From: Chryseobacterium gleum | GTDB taxonomy: Bacteria > Bacteroidota > Bacteroidia > Flavobacteriales_D > Sanyastnellaceae | Direction: 5' to 3' | Length of the DNA: 64,000 bases | Assembly (NCBI GenBank): GCA_945881835.1 | Contig: CAMCVP010000004.1 | Location: 95,813-159,812, forward strand | Shown: piece by piece, positions 34,671 through 42,877 of the stretch | How positions within the stretch are numbered: position 1 is the stretch's first letter | How the letters are laid out: the number at the start of each line of letters is the position of its first letter | The notes under the pieces: model-generated | The model's input: only the letters and a program-made list of their open reading frames with translations | What the model was told of the DNA's origin: nothing | Databases searched by the model: none | Position numbers and translations under genes: made by a program

Positions 34671-35732
34671 TTGGCATTTTCACTTGGTAACCAAGCTCAT
34701 CCTTTCTTCGATACGTTGAATGAGCGCGTAGAAAAATATTTTACGTTAAAAGGAATTAAAAGAACCGGTAATTGGAAGATTTACGTCAAGGCCACAGTAT
34801 TGTTGGTTTCTATTGCTTTGGTTTATGCATCTTTATTGTTATTTCAGTCGTGGGTTGCACAAATGATATTGTGGTCGGTGTTGGGAATGGTTTTCGCCGC
34901 CATTGGATTTAATTTGATGCACGACAGTGCTCATGGAAGTTTCTCTTCTAAGTCATGGGTGAATCAAATGATGGGGTATTCATTGAATATTATTGGTGGA
35001 AATGTATTCTTGTGGAAACTTAAACACAACCAAATTCACCATGTTTTTACGAATGTTCATGGGGTAGACGAGGACATTGATGTAGAACCTTTCTTACGTG
35101 TGAACGAGCAACAAAAAAAGTATTGGTTCCATAAGTATCAGTTTATTTATTGGGCATTAATCTATGGAACGACATACTTTTTGTGGGTTTACGTAAAGGA
35201 TTTCAATAAGTATTTTACTCGAAAAATTGGTGAGACACCGATACGTAAAATACCCCGCAAAGAGCACATTATTTTCTGGGCGAGTAAGGTGTTTTATTTT
35301 ATTGTGTTTTTCATTATCCCCATCCTTGTTATTGGTTGGTTAAAAGCTTTGATTGGTTATGCGGTTATGCTTTTTGTTACCGGATGGATCATTGCCGTTG
35401 TGTTTCAATTGGCTCACGTGGTTGAAGGAAGAACCTTCCATTTGCCGGATACTGATGGCGTTATGTTGAAGGAGGAGTGGGCGGTTCACCAAGTGAACAC
35501 AACAGCTAATTTCGCAACGAAAAGTAAGGTTGTTTCGTGGTTAACGGGTGGATTGAACTTTCAAGTAGAGCACCACTTGTTTCCAAGAATAAGTCACATT
35601 CATTATCCGTATATTAACGATATCGTTCGCGATACCTGTAAGGAGTTCGGAATAGACTATCAAGAGTATCCGAATGTTATTTCAGCAATCAGAGCGCACG
35701 TTAGTCATTTACGTATTTTGGGAGCGGCATAA
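34671..35732 (+). CDS. Membrane fatty-acid desaturase (acyl-lipid/acyl-CoA, front-end type)
   Basis: 353 aa, starting at TTG with a good Shine-Dalgarno; the paralogue at 52110-53180 aligns from its first residues. Di-iron histidine boxes: HDSAHG near 84, KHNQIHH near 121 and QVEHHLFPRISH near 305, the Q-x-x-H-H form of front-end (delta-5/6-like) desaturases, without a cytochrome b5 domain. Hydrophobic pairs lie at about 43-80 and 200-255. It inserts a double bond in membrane lipid acyl chains using an electron donor encoded elsewhere. The regiospecificity is not predictable. Confidence 0.9.
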   Translation: MAFSLGNQAHPFFDTLNERVEKYFTLKGIKRTGNWKIYVKATVLLVSIALVYASLLLFQSWVAQMILWSVLGMVFAAIGFNLMHDSAHGSFSSKSWVNQMMGYSLNIIGGNVFLWKLKHNQIHHVFTNVHGVDEDIDVEPFLRVNEQQKKYWFHKYQFIYWALIYGTTYFLWVYVKDFNKYFTRKIGETPIRKIPRKEHIIFWASKVFYFIVFFIIPILVIGWLKALIGYAVMLFVTGWIIAVVFQLAHVVEGRTFHLPDTDGVMLKEEWAVHQVNTTANFATKSKVVSWLTGGLNFQVEHHLFPRISHIHYPYINDIVRDTCKEFGIDYQEYPNVISAIRAHVSHLRILGAA

Positions 35733-35736
35733 TTTG

Positions 35737-35744
35737 TATTTTTG
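35737..35744 (+). promoter_or_regulatory. -7 promoter box of the YebC-family gene
   Basis: TATTTTTG, an exact TAnnTTTG match, 36 nt before the ATG. A hairpin TTACCT-5T-AGGTAA (35747-35763) lies just downstream, around the predicted transcription start. Confidence 0.55.
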
Positions 35745-35779
35745 TCTTACCTTTTTTAGGTAAAATATAGTTTGTACTT

Positions 35780-36490
35780 ATGGGAAGAATGTTTGAAAAG
35801 CGAAAGCACAAGATGTTCGCGCGCTATGACCGTATGGCGAAAGCTTTTACGCGTATAGGAAAAGAAATTGCAATGGCAGTTAAGGCGGGTGGTCCAGACC
35901 CGTCATACAACCCACGTTTGCGTCAATGTGTGGCAAATGCAAAGGGTGTGAACATGCCAAAAGACCGCGTAGACGCCGCTATTAAGCGTGCTTCGAGCAA
36001 AGACGCGAGTAACTACGAAGAAGTGGTTTACGAAGGATATGGCCCTTATGGAATTCCTATTTTGGTTGAGACAGCAACAGACAATCCAACACGAACAGTT
36101 GCAAACATTCGATTGTACTTTAATAGAGCTGGTGGATTGATGGGCAATAGCGGATCTCTCTCTTTCATTTTCGAGCGAAAAGGAGTCTTTCGATTAGACA
36201 TGAATTCCATTCCGTCATGGGAAGAATTAGAGTTGGAATTAATTGATCACGGGTTAGACAGCTCAGAGCAAGAGGAGAACGAAATGGTTATTTACACGGT
36301 TTTTTCTGATTTCGGAAATATGCAAAAAGCGTTAGAAGATCGTAGCATTATTCCAACCAAAGCAAGTCTTGAGCGTATTCCGAATACATATGCGGAAATT
36401 ACAGAAGAGCAAACGGATGAAATCCTAGAATTGATTGAAAGAATCGAGGAAGACGAAGATGTTCAAGCGGTATATCACAATCTGAAGTAA
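35780..36490 (+). CDS. YebC/PmpR-family transcription/translation factor
   Basis: 236 aa with the Bacteroidota N-terminus MGRMFEKRKHKMFARYDRMAKAFTRIGKEI. The conserved NVPKD-like helix start appears as GVNMPKDRVDAAIKRA, then YEEVVYEGYGPYGIPILVE and NSGSLSFIFERKG. YebC-family proteins bind DNA as regulators, and some relieve ribosome stalling. The stop overlaps the next ATG by 1 nt (TAATG). Which function applies here is open. Confidence 0.9.
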   Translation: MGRMFEKRKHKMFARYDRMAKAFTRIGKEIAMAVKAGGPDPSYNPRLRQCVANAKGVNMPKDRVDAAIKRASSKDASNYEEVVYEGYGPYGIPILVETATDNPTRTVANIRLYFNRAGGLMGNSGSLSFIFERKGVFRLDMNSIPSWEELELELIDHGLDSSEQEENEMVIYTVFSDFGNMQKALEDRSIIPTKASLERIPNTYAEITEEQTDEILELIERIEEDEDVQAVYHNLK

Positions 36491-36906
36491 TGAAAAGAGT
36501 ATTTTTCTTTTTGCTTGTTGCGCTCCTTTTGGTTGCATGCGAGAAAGAACCTGGTACCGGAGGTGCTGGTTCTATATCAGGGAATATTTCGAAAGAGTAT
36601 CGAGTTGTTTTAACAAATCCAGCAACCGCCATTTATACTGTGCCAGCTGCTGATGTGGAAGTTTATATTGTATACGGGGATCACCTTTCTCCTGATGACA
36701 AGATTATGTCGGATTACAACGGTAACTTTGAATTCAGAAATTTACGAAAGGGGAAGTACATTGTTTACACATACAGTAAAGACACCCTTGCGTCAAATCC
36801 TCCTACTGTTGACCCGATGAAAATGGTGGTTTTAAAGGAAGTTGAATTGCTCGATAATGAAGATCACGCGATAGTGTCTGAACTTACCATTTATGATACG
36901 CCGTAA
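36490..36906 (+). CDS. Small lipoprotein with carboxypeptidase-regulatory-like fold
   Basis: 138 aa. Signal sequence RVFFFLLVALLLVAC with the lipobox Cys at residue 17, followed by an acidic/Gly linker (EKEPGTGGAG). The rest reads as a beta-sandwich of the CarboxypepD_reg type: VEVYIVYGDH, DYNGNFEFRNLRKGKYIVYTYS. Probably anchored to the periplasmic or outer face of the outer membrane. No enzymatic motif. It overlaps yebC by 1 nt and the DUF2490 gene by 14 nt. Confidence 0.75.
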   Translation: MKRVFFFLLVALLLVACEKEPGTGGAGSISGNISKEYRVVLTNPATAIYTVPAADVEVYIVYGDHLSPDDKIMSDYNGNFEFRNLRKGKYIVYTYSKDTLASNPPTVDPMKMVVLKEVELLDNEDHAIVSELTIYDTP

Positions 36907-37603
36907 TCTCGCGTCTTTTGTTTTAGTTTTTTTTGCTTCAAGCATGTTTGCCCAAAACATAAACGATGCGGGCATGTGGAACGCCTTTTCATTTACGGCA
37001 GATGTTAAATCTTTAACGCCTTGGAAGGATCCGAAAATTTTTAAAGATTGGTCAATACACGTTAATCCTGAAATTCGATTTAACGAAAATGTTTCCCAAA
37101 TTGGTAATGTTTTTTCTGATTTTGGAACCGATAAAAAATGGAGTAAGTACTTCGCAACTTCCTTGGAATATCGTGTAGGTGCAAAACGAGAAGAAGATTG
37201 GTTTAATGTCAGAAAGCGTTGGTCATTGGGAGCTCAACTGAGTTTTCCTTTCAAGAATTTTAAATTGGTCTCAACAACGCGCGGACAAATCTCTCGCGCA
37301 ATCACTTCGGAAATTGACATCAAATCAATTTGGCGAGAGAAGTTAAGTTTAGAGTTTTCAAAATGGGAAAAACTGTCGTTTCAGTTAAGCCACGAGCTGT
37401 TTTTTCTTCCAATTACATTGGAGAATTCGAATTGGAGAAGTCAGGCCATTGTTAAGTTTAAAATGGATAAGTCCAACGCGGTCTCGGTGGGATATCTCGT
37501 TCAAAGGGATTTGAGTAATGCAGACATGGATTTTGTTTTTCTCACGGGATACAAGTGGGAATTCAATAAGAAAAAAGAAAAATCAACTCCTGCTCTTCAA
37601 TAG
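36893..37603 (+). CDS. DUF2490-family predicted outer-membrane protein
   Basis: 236 aa. Signal peptide IRRNLASFVLVFFASSMFA. The body has the DUF2490 look: GMWNAFSFTADVKSLTPW, IHVNPEIRFNENV, YFATSLEYRVGAKREEDWFNVRKRWSLGAQLSF and AVSVGYLVQRDL, i.e. amphipathic strands of a small beta-barrel. Function unknown. The ATG lies inside the end of the lipoprotein gene (14-nt overlap), so the two are co-translated and may work together at the outer membrane. Confidence 0.75.
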   Translation: MIRRNLASFVLVFFASSMFAQNINDAGMWNAFSFTADVKSLTPWKDPKIFKDWSIHVNPEIRFNENVSQIGNVFSDFGTDKKWSKYFATSLEYRVGAKREEDWFNVRKRWSLGAQLSFPFKNFKLVSTTRGQISRAITSEIDIKSIWREKLSLEFSKWEKLSFQLSHELFFLPITLENSNWRSQAIVKFKMDKSNAVSVGYLVQRDLSNADMDFVFLTGYKWEFNKKKEKSTPALQ

Positions 37604-37609
37604 GCTTTG

Positions 37610-37617
37610 TACCTTTA
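37610..37617 (+). promoter_or_regulatory. Candidate pepP -7 box
   Basis: TACCTTTA, one base from TAnnTTTG, placed 18 nt before the pepP ATG in a 32-nt intergenic gap. Confidence 0.35.
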
Positions 37618-37635
37618 TGGCATAAACAAGTTTTT

Positions 37636-38925
37636 ATGCGTTATACAGCTCTTTCTTCAACACACTACTCAAACAATCGCAAACGCTTTGCTTCTCGCAT
37701 TGAAGAGAAAGGGTTGGCTATTTTTACAAGCAACGATATTTATCCAACGAGTGCCGATGGTACTTTACCGTTCAAGCAGCACAGCGATATTTTTTATTTA
37801 ACGGGTGTTGATCAAGAAGAGACAATGCTCATTCTTTTTCCAGATGCAACGAATCCCGCCCATCGTGAAATGCTTTTCGTTCGCGAAACAAATGATCACA
37901 TTGCAGTTTGGGAAGGAGCGAAATTGAACAAGGCTCAAGCGAAAGATCGCACGGGAGTTACAACCATTTATTGGACTTCAGAATTCGAGAAAATTCTTCA
38001 TACAGTTATCGGTGAGGCTGCTTGTGTTTACTTGAACAGCAACGAACATGCACGAGCTACCATTGAAGTTGAAACACGCGAAATGCGACTTTCAAAGTGG
38101 TTCAGAGAGAAATATCCCCATCATAAAATAGAGCGTTCGGCTCCTTTAATGCACGCTTTACGCGCTGTGAAGGACGAAGAGGAAATTGCTCAAATTCAAA
38201 AGGCTGTTGACATTACAAGAAACGGTTTGTTACGCGTCATGAAAATGATTCGTCCAGGTGTTTTGGAATACGTGATTGAAGCAGAGTTCGCTCATGAATT
38301 TTTAAGCAGCGGTTCTCGCGGATTTGGATATACGCCGATTATTGCTTCGGGTGAGAGTGCTTGTGTTTTGCACTACATAGACAACGACAAACCTTGTAAA
38401 GAAGGCGATGTTATTCTTCTCGATGTGGGTGCAGAATATGGAAATTACTCGGCCGATATGACCCGTTGTTTGCCTGTGAGTGGAAAATTCACAGAGCGTC
38501 AGAAGGACGTTTACAACGCTGTTCTTTCAGTCATGAAACAAGCAACGGCTTATTTGAAGCCTGGGGTAATCATGTCTGAATACCACACAGCTGTGGGCGA
38601 GATGATGACTGCAGAATTGTTGAAGTTGAATTTGATTTCGGAAGAAGATGTGAAAAACCAGAATCCATCTTGGCCAGCTTACAAGAAATATTTCATGCAT
38701 GGCACTTCACACTTCTTGGGATTAGATGTTCACGACGTTGGAAACTGGAACAAGCCGATTGAAGCTGGAAACATCTTCACCGTAGAACCAGGTATTTATA
38801 TTCCGGAAGAAAACTTGGGTATTCGTTTAGAGAATAACATTGTTATTACCGAAAACGGAAACCGCGATTTGTTCGCGAATTTCCCGCTGGAAGTGGAAGA
38901 GATTGAAGCGTTGTGCGCTAAATAA
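37636..38925 (+). CDS. pepP: Xaa-Pro aminopeptidase P
   Basis: 429 aa, the usual PepP size. The N-terminal creatinase-like domain contains the AMP_N start YTALSSTHYSNNRKRFASRI and SDIFYLTGVDQEE. The C-terminal pita-bread metalloprotease has ligands in LLDVGAEYGNYSADMTR (two Asp), HGTSHFLGLDVHD (His), VEPGIYI (Glu) and GIRLENNI (Glu), a complete dimetal set. It removes N-terminal residues before proline. ATG start, convergent with the helicase gene. Confidence 0.95.
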   Translation: MRYTALSSTHYSNNRKRFASRIEEKGLAIFTSNDIYPTSADGTLPFKQHSDIFYLTGVDQEETMLILFPDATNPAHREMLFVRETNDHIAVWEGAKLNKAQAKDRTGVTTIYWTSEFEKILHTVIGEAACVYLNSNEHARATIEVETREMRLSKWFREKYPHHKIERSAPLMHALRAVKDEEEIAQIQKAVDITRNGLLRVMKMIRPGVLEYVIEAEFAHEFLSSGSRGFGYTPIIASGESACVLHYIDNDKPCKEGDVILLDVGAEYGNYSADMTRCLPVSGKFTERQKDVYNAVLSVMKQATAYLKPGVIMSEYHTAVGEMMTAELLKLNLISEEDVKNQNPSWPAYKKYFMHGTSHFLGLDVHDVGNWNKPIEAGNIFTVEPGIYIPEENLGIRLENNIVITENGNRDLFANFPLEVEEIEALCAK

Positions 38926-38937
38926 TTAGAGCACAAC
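38910..38937. terminator. Hairpin across two convergent stop codons
   Basis: GTTGTGCGCT ... AGAGCACAAC, a 10-bp stem with one mismatch and an 8-nt AT-rich loop that contains both stop codons (pepP TAA and helicase TAA). There is no strong T-run on either side, so its function as a bidirectional terminator is tentative. Confidence 0.45.
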
Positions 38938-41900
38938 TTCCTTCAAAGTTCCTGTTTTCGTGTAAGCAAGATATCCTCTAACAGTCTTATTCGTTGCGGA
39001 TTTTAGCGCAGACATGTAATTTTTCACTTGTTGAAAATGCTTGTCCATTTCTGCTCCTGTCTTGAAATCATACACTTCAACATAGGTTTCTCCTAAATGA
39101 ATTCGATCGGGACGCGCCACTTCGCGTGTGTTAATTTGAATGTCATGTTCAGTGAGCACTTCATCGGCTGTTTTGAATATTTGCTGAAATGAATCGCGGC
39201 CAATTGTTTCTTCCACTTGTTGGCGAAGCACTTCTTTTTCTGACTGCTGAAGTTCTGTGTGTTCGAAGATATAATTCGATAAAGACTCTTGCCACGTAAT
39301 GAATTGATTCATGGTGGAAAGACAGGCGTGGAGGTGGTTTCCCATGATCAAAGCTTCTTTTCCTTCTAAATCTTTTCGTTTGGTCTCACGCATACGGAAG
39401 TCGGGCTGCACCGCATTAAGTCGCGTGCCATCTAGCAGGGCAATAGCTTTTACTTCTTCCTTTACTTCCTTCACATGTTTCACTTTTTCTCCGAAGTGAA
39501 ATTTATTCAAATCGCCATGATTCGTTTTGAAGTACTCATACATGTACGTGTTCAACGCGCTGTTCGTGGTTGAAGGTTTACTTTCTGTGAGGAAATAAAG
39601 TCGGTCTTCAGGACGTGTAAGTGCTACATAAAGTAGGTTCATATCGTCGAGCAAGATCTTATTGTTTTCCGTTAAAATTTCCTCCGGATTATCCGGCTTC
39701 GGTGCCTTACTTGGTGTGAAGTTGATGAGACCCTTCGTGAATCCTGGATGCACCGCTGGTGCTTGCACCCAGAGGGTTTGGTTGGGATGTTTAGTATCGA
39801 ATTTCGGGAAGATCACAACAGGGAATTGAAGCCCCTTACTTTTGTGAATGGTTAAAATGCGAACGGCATTTTGCTGTTCGCCACTTTGAATGTAAAGCTT
39901 TCCTTTGTTGTCGTTCCACCAATCGGTCATCTCTGAAAAGCCCATTCCGTTTCTGTGCGAAAGTTGCAGCAATTGGTTTTCGAAAAATTCCAAATACACA
40001 TCGAATTGCAGTTGAAAGTATCTTATTAATTCTTGAATGCATTCAAACGGATGCGCATTATCCTTCACAATGTTTCGAAGTCCGGGATAGTTTTCATCGA
40101 GAAATTCATTGACTTTGAATTTCAGTTTTCCTTTTTCCAATTGTTCTACATAAGTTGAAATGACAGCGCTGTAGTTGAATTGATCGGGGAAGACGTCGCA
40201 GATTCTTCGAATTAAATTGAAGCGATAAAAGTTCTCTGTTTCTTTTCCGAAGAAGTTAATGCATGCCATAAGCAGCTGCACTTCGTTCGAATTTTGAACA
40301 AGAAAACTGTCTTCCGTGGTTAACGGAATTTTATCGGTTTGTTGAAGAATGAACTCTGAAATTTTAGTAGACTCGGCTTTTCCTTTTCGTGTTAGAATGG
40401 CAATGTCTCCCCATTCGTAGCCGTCTTCACGACATTCACGTATAGCGTTCACAATTCCTTCGAGCATATGAAGATCACTAGAATCTTTTTTGTCGAGCAC
40501 AATGGTTTGAACTTCAACATATCCCGGATGGTCTTTGCTGCATGCTTGTTCATGCTGGTCATAAACATCTTGAAGTGGTCCGAGCTTTTCTTTCAATGCT
40601 CCAAATAACGTATTGTTGAATTCAATAATGGCTTTTCCGCTTCTTCGATTCGTATTAAGCACTTCTTCTTGGTAGGCATCGTCTACAAGGTGCTGCATGG
40701 ATTCCTGCGCACCTTCGTATAGTTTTGGAAGTCGAACAAACTGCTCAACATTTCCATTTCTCCAACGATAGATACTCTGCTTTCCATCTCCAACAACTAA
40801 GTTGAATTTCCCTTGCGCAATGGCGTTTTCAAATAGAGGAAGGAAATTCTTCCATTGCATTTCTGATGTATCCTGAAACTCATCGATGAGAATGTGCTGA
40901 TACCTTTCTCCTGCGCGTTCGTATATGAAGGGTGCAGTGCTTTCTTGAACTACAGCCGATACAATGGCGTGGAAGTCTGAAATGAGCAGCAGATTATCTT
41001 CCGCTTTAATTCGTTTACTTACTTCGTTCAGCTTACTTAATAATCCGGTTGTGAATATGCGCGGAAGTATTTTATTGATGCGATTGAATTCGTGCTTGTT
41101 GTCTCCTTCCAACCAGGCAAGAACAAAATTCCCAGTCTCAATGAGCTGCGGGTTCAAGGCCTCAACCTGAGTTTGCTTAGGTTTTCCCCAACCTTTTTCA
41201 AGCACTTTGTGGAAGTAGACCCCGGGCGTTTCGAATACCCCTTTTCGAATTTTTTTCAAGAAAGTAAGTGTTCCATTTCCTCCATTGAAAAAATCTTTGC
41301 TCGAAAGATTGCTCGTTTCTATGCGGTCAAAGACCCTGTCTATTCGGTCAAAGAGTTCTTCCGTGAGTGCGTTCAGTCTTGCTTGATAAGCCTTTTTAAT
41401 TTTTTCATAATCGCTGATGTGAAGATTTTCGAAAAGTTGAAGAATGTTGCGAGCGTCTTCTTTTACCAATTGTTTCGAAATGCTAATCATACCTTTTCGA
41501 ACATTCCAATCTTCTTCCTCTTCGAAGTTACTTAATACATAATTTTCGAGATAGGTGGTGAGTTCCGCGTCTTGTCCGACTTCATCTAAACAAGCATCGA
41601 CGCATTGTTCAAGAAACTTGTCGGTATCCATTTCAATGGAGAAGTCGGGATGAATCTGCAAGTCTTTCGCGAAGGCGCGCACTATTCGATGCGTAAAGCT
41701 GTCAATGGTGCTTATGCTTAAGCGCGAATAATTGTGCAACATGTGCGATAAGGTTTTTCTTGCACGCTCTTGCAGAATCATGGGCGAAACATCGAGCTCT
41801 TTTCGAATGTCGTTGAACAATTCATTCTTCCCCTCTAATGCTTTCGTAAAGGTGAATTCATGCAACCGCTCCATAACCCTTTCTTTCATTTCAGAGGCAG

Positions 41901-42048
41901 CCGCATTGGTAAACGTAATGGCCAGGATGTGGCTATAAGCGTATGGCTCTTCGCTTTTTAAACTTAAAAAAAGGAAGTGTCTCACCAAGGCGTAGGTCTT
42001 GCCGCTGCCTGCAGAACTTTTTAATACAAGAAAGGGTTCTTTTTCCAT
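38926..42048 (-). CDS. AddA/RecB-like UvrD-type helicase-nuclease
   Basis: 1040 aa from ATG 42048. SF1 helicase motifs in order: Walker A LKSSAGSGKTYALVRHF near 12-28, ILAITFTNAAASEMKERV, Walker B ILIDEFQDTSEMQW near 388, VVGDGKQSIYRWRNG, VRILTIHKSKGLQFPVVIF and LLYVALTRPEDRLYFL. The C-terminal 120 residues form a PD-(D/E)XK nuclease (DRIHLGETYVEVYDFKTGAE, then Q-x-x-x-Y). With the AddB-like protein at 54567 it should make the two-subunit exonuclease that prepares double-strand breaks for RecA. Shorter than typical AddA (about 1200 aa). The two genes are 12 kb apart, not in one operon. Confidence 0.88.
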   Translation of the reverse strand: MEKEPFLVLKSSAGSGKTYALVRHFLFLSLKSEEPYAYSHILAITFTNAAASEMKERVMERLHEFTFTKALEGKNELFNDIRKELDVSPMILQERARKTLSHMLHNYSRLSISTIDSFTHRIVRAFAKDLQIHPDFSIEMDTDKFLEQCVDACLDEVGQDAELTTYLENYVLSNFEEEEDWNVRKGMISISKQLVKEDARNILQLFENLHISDYEKIKKAYQARLNALTEELFDRIDRVFDRIETSNLSSKDFFNGGNGTLTFLKKIRKGVFETPGVYFHKVLEKGWGKPKQTQVEALNPQLIETGNFVLAWLEGDNKHEFNRINKILPRIFTTGLLSKLNEVSKRIKAEDNLLLISDFHAIVSAVVQESTAPFIYERAGERYQHILIDEFQDTSEMQWKNFLPLFENAIAQGKFNLVVGDGKQSIYRWRNGNVEQFVRLPKLYEGAQESMQHLVDDAYQEEVLNTNRRSGKAIIEFNNTLFGALKEKLGPLQDVYDQHEQACSKDHPGYVEVQTIVLDKKDSSDLHMLEGIVNAIRECREDGYEWGDIAILTRKGKAESTKISEFILQQTDKIPLTTEDSFLVQNSNEVQLLMACINFFGKETENFYRFNLIRRICDVFPDQFNYSAVISTYVEQLEKGKLKFKVNEFLDENYPGLRNIVKDNAHPFECIQELIRYFQLQFDVYLEFFENQLLQLSHRNGMGFSEMTDWWNDNKGKLYIQSGEQQNAVRILTIHKSKGLQFPVVIFPKFDTKHPNQTLWVQAPAVHPGFTKGLINFTPSKAPKPDNPEEILTENNKILLDDMNLLYVALTRPEDRLYFLTESKPSTTNSALNTYMYEYFKTNHGDLNKFHFGEKVKHVKEVKEEVKAIALLDGTRLNAVQPDFRMRETKRKDLEGKEALIMGNHLHACLSTMNQFITWQESLSNYIFEHTELQQSEKEVLRQQVEETIGRDSFQQIFKTADEVLTEHDIQINTREVARPDRIHLGETYVEVYDFKTGAEMDKHFQQVKNYMSALKSATNKTVRGYLAYTKTGTLKEVVL

Positions 42049-42079
42049 CAATAGAAAGTCAAATGTTCGAATTGAATGT

Positions 42080-42087
42080 TATCTTTA
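42080..42087 (+). promoter_or_regulatory. Candidate -7 box of the mbnP-like operon
   Basis: TATCTTTA, one base off TAnnTTTG, 31 nt before the ATG and in the 70-nt gap between two divergent genes. Confidence 0.35.
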
Positions 42088-42118
42088 ATTCGTGAAGTGA
42101 AAGTAAATCCATGTAGCA

Positions 42119-42877
42119 ATGAAAATGAAAATTGTGAATAATTATTTCTTCGTCGTTCTACTGAGTGCATTCTTCATAGCCTGCGGCGAAGAAAGTCCAC
42201 AAGCTCCAAAGCCGAAGGTGCATCTGAAATTTATTCCAACGTACCACGGTGAGCCACTTTCCGTTGATTCGGTTTATACCAATTCATTTGGGCAGCAGCT
42301 TCGCGTTGAGAATATTCAGTTTTATTTATCGAATATTTATGCGCACAACGGTTCTGATTCAACCTTGTTGAAACAAGCTTTTTTGTTTACCCTTCTTCAA
42401 CCGAGAACGCTTTCGTTGGATGTTTTACCACAAACGTTTTCTTCCCTTTCTTTCGGTGTAGGAGTACCAGCGAATCTGAACAAGAATGTTGATCCTTCGC
42501 AATATGCAAATTCGAATCCATTGAGTGTGCAAGGGTCCAATGGAATGTTTTGGTATTGGAACACCGGCTATATTTTCGTGAAGGTGGAAGGAAGGTATGA
42601 GCTGACAGGCTTGCCGAATGCGCCTTTGATAGATTCGTATTCGTTCCACATGGGCGATGATCCGTTGTACCGTGTGCTTCATTTCAATACAGGAAGTGTG
42701 AGTTTGGCGGAAGGTGATGCGCGCACATTCAACATTGAAGTGGCCGTTGACAGCGTGTTCAATAGACCTGCAGATCCGATTGATTTGTCTATTGACAACC
42801 TTACGCACACCACTTCGAATTTTCCTTTGGCAGAGCGCATGACGAATAATTTTGTTACAGCGTTTCACCTTCAATGA
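42119..42877 (+). CDS. MbnP-family copper-binding lipoprotein
   Basis: 252 aa. Signal sequence with lipobox FFIAC (Cys22), so probably a lipoprotein. The mature part follows MbnP closely: HLKFIPTYHGEPLSVDSVYTNSFGQQLRVENIQFYLSNIY, then SFGVGVP, and the diagnostic MFWYWNTGYIFVKVEG with Trp145 and Trp147. In methanotrophs MbnH, a diheme enzyme, oxidises a Trp of MbnP to kynurenine and creates a copper site. Here the next gene encodes a diheme MauG/MbnH-like protein and overlaps by 4 nt, so the same chemistry is likely. It acts in the periplasm or at the outer membrane. Confidence 0.85.
   Translation: MKMKIVNNYFFVVLLSAFFIACGEESPQAPKPKVHLKFIPTYHGEPLSVDSVYTNSFGQQLRVENIQFYLSNIYAHNGSDSTLLKQAFLFTLLQPRTLSLDVLPQTFSSLSFGVGVPANLNKNVDPSQYANSNPLSVQGSNGMFWYWNTGYIFVKVEGRYELTGLPNAPLIDSYSFHMGDDPLYRVLHFNTGSVSLAEGDARTFNIEVAVDSVFNRPADPIDLSIDNLTHTTSNFPLAERMTNNFVTAFHLQ

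Noticed and set aside
35747-35763. TTACCT-AGGTAA hairpin as a terminator of desaturase 1
   Set aside because: No T-run follows on the plus strand, and the hairpin lies downstream of the promoter box for the next gene; it may be a leader hairpin or operator instead.
41092-41535. 147-aa plus-strand ORF
   Set aside because: Lies wholly inside the AddA-like helicase gene on the other strand; no family features.
42425-42874. 149-aa minus-strand ORF
   Set aside because: Shadow of the MbnP-like gene; Arg/His/Ile-rich composition without motifs.
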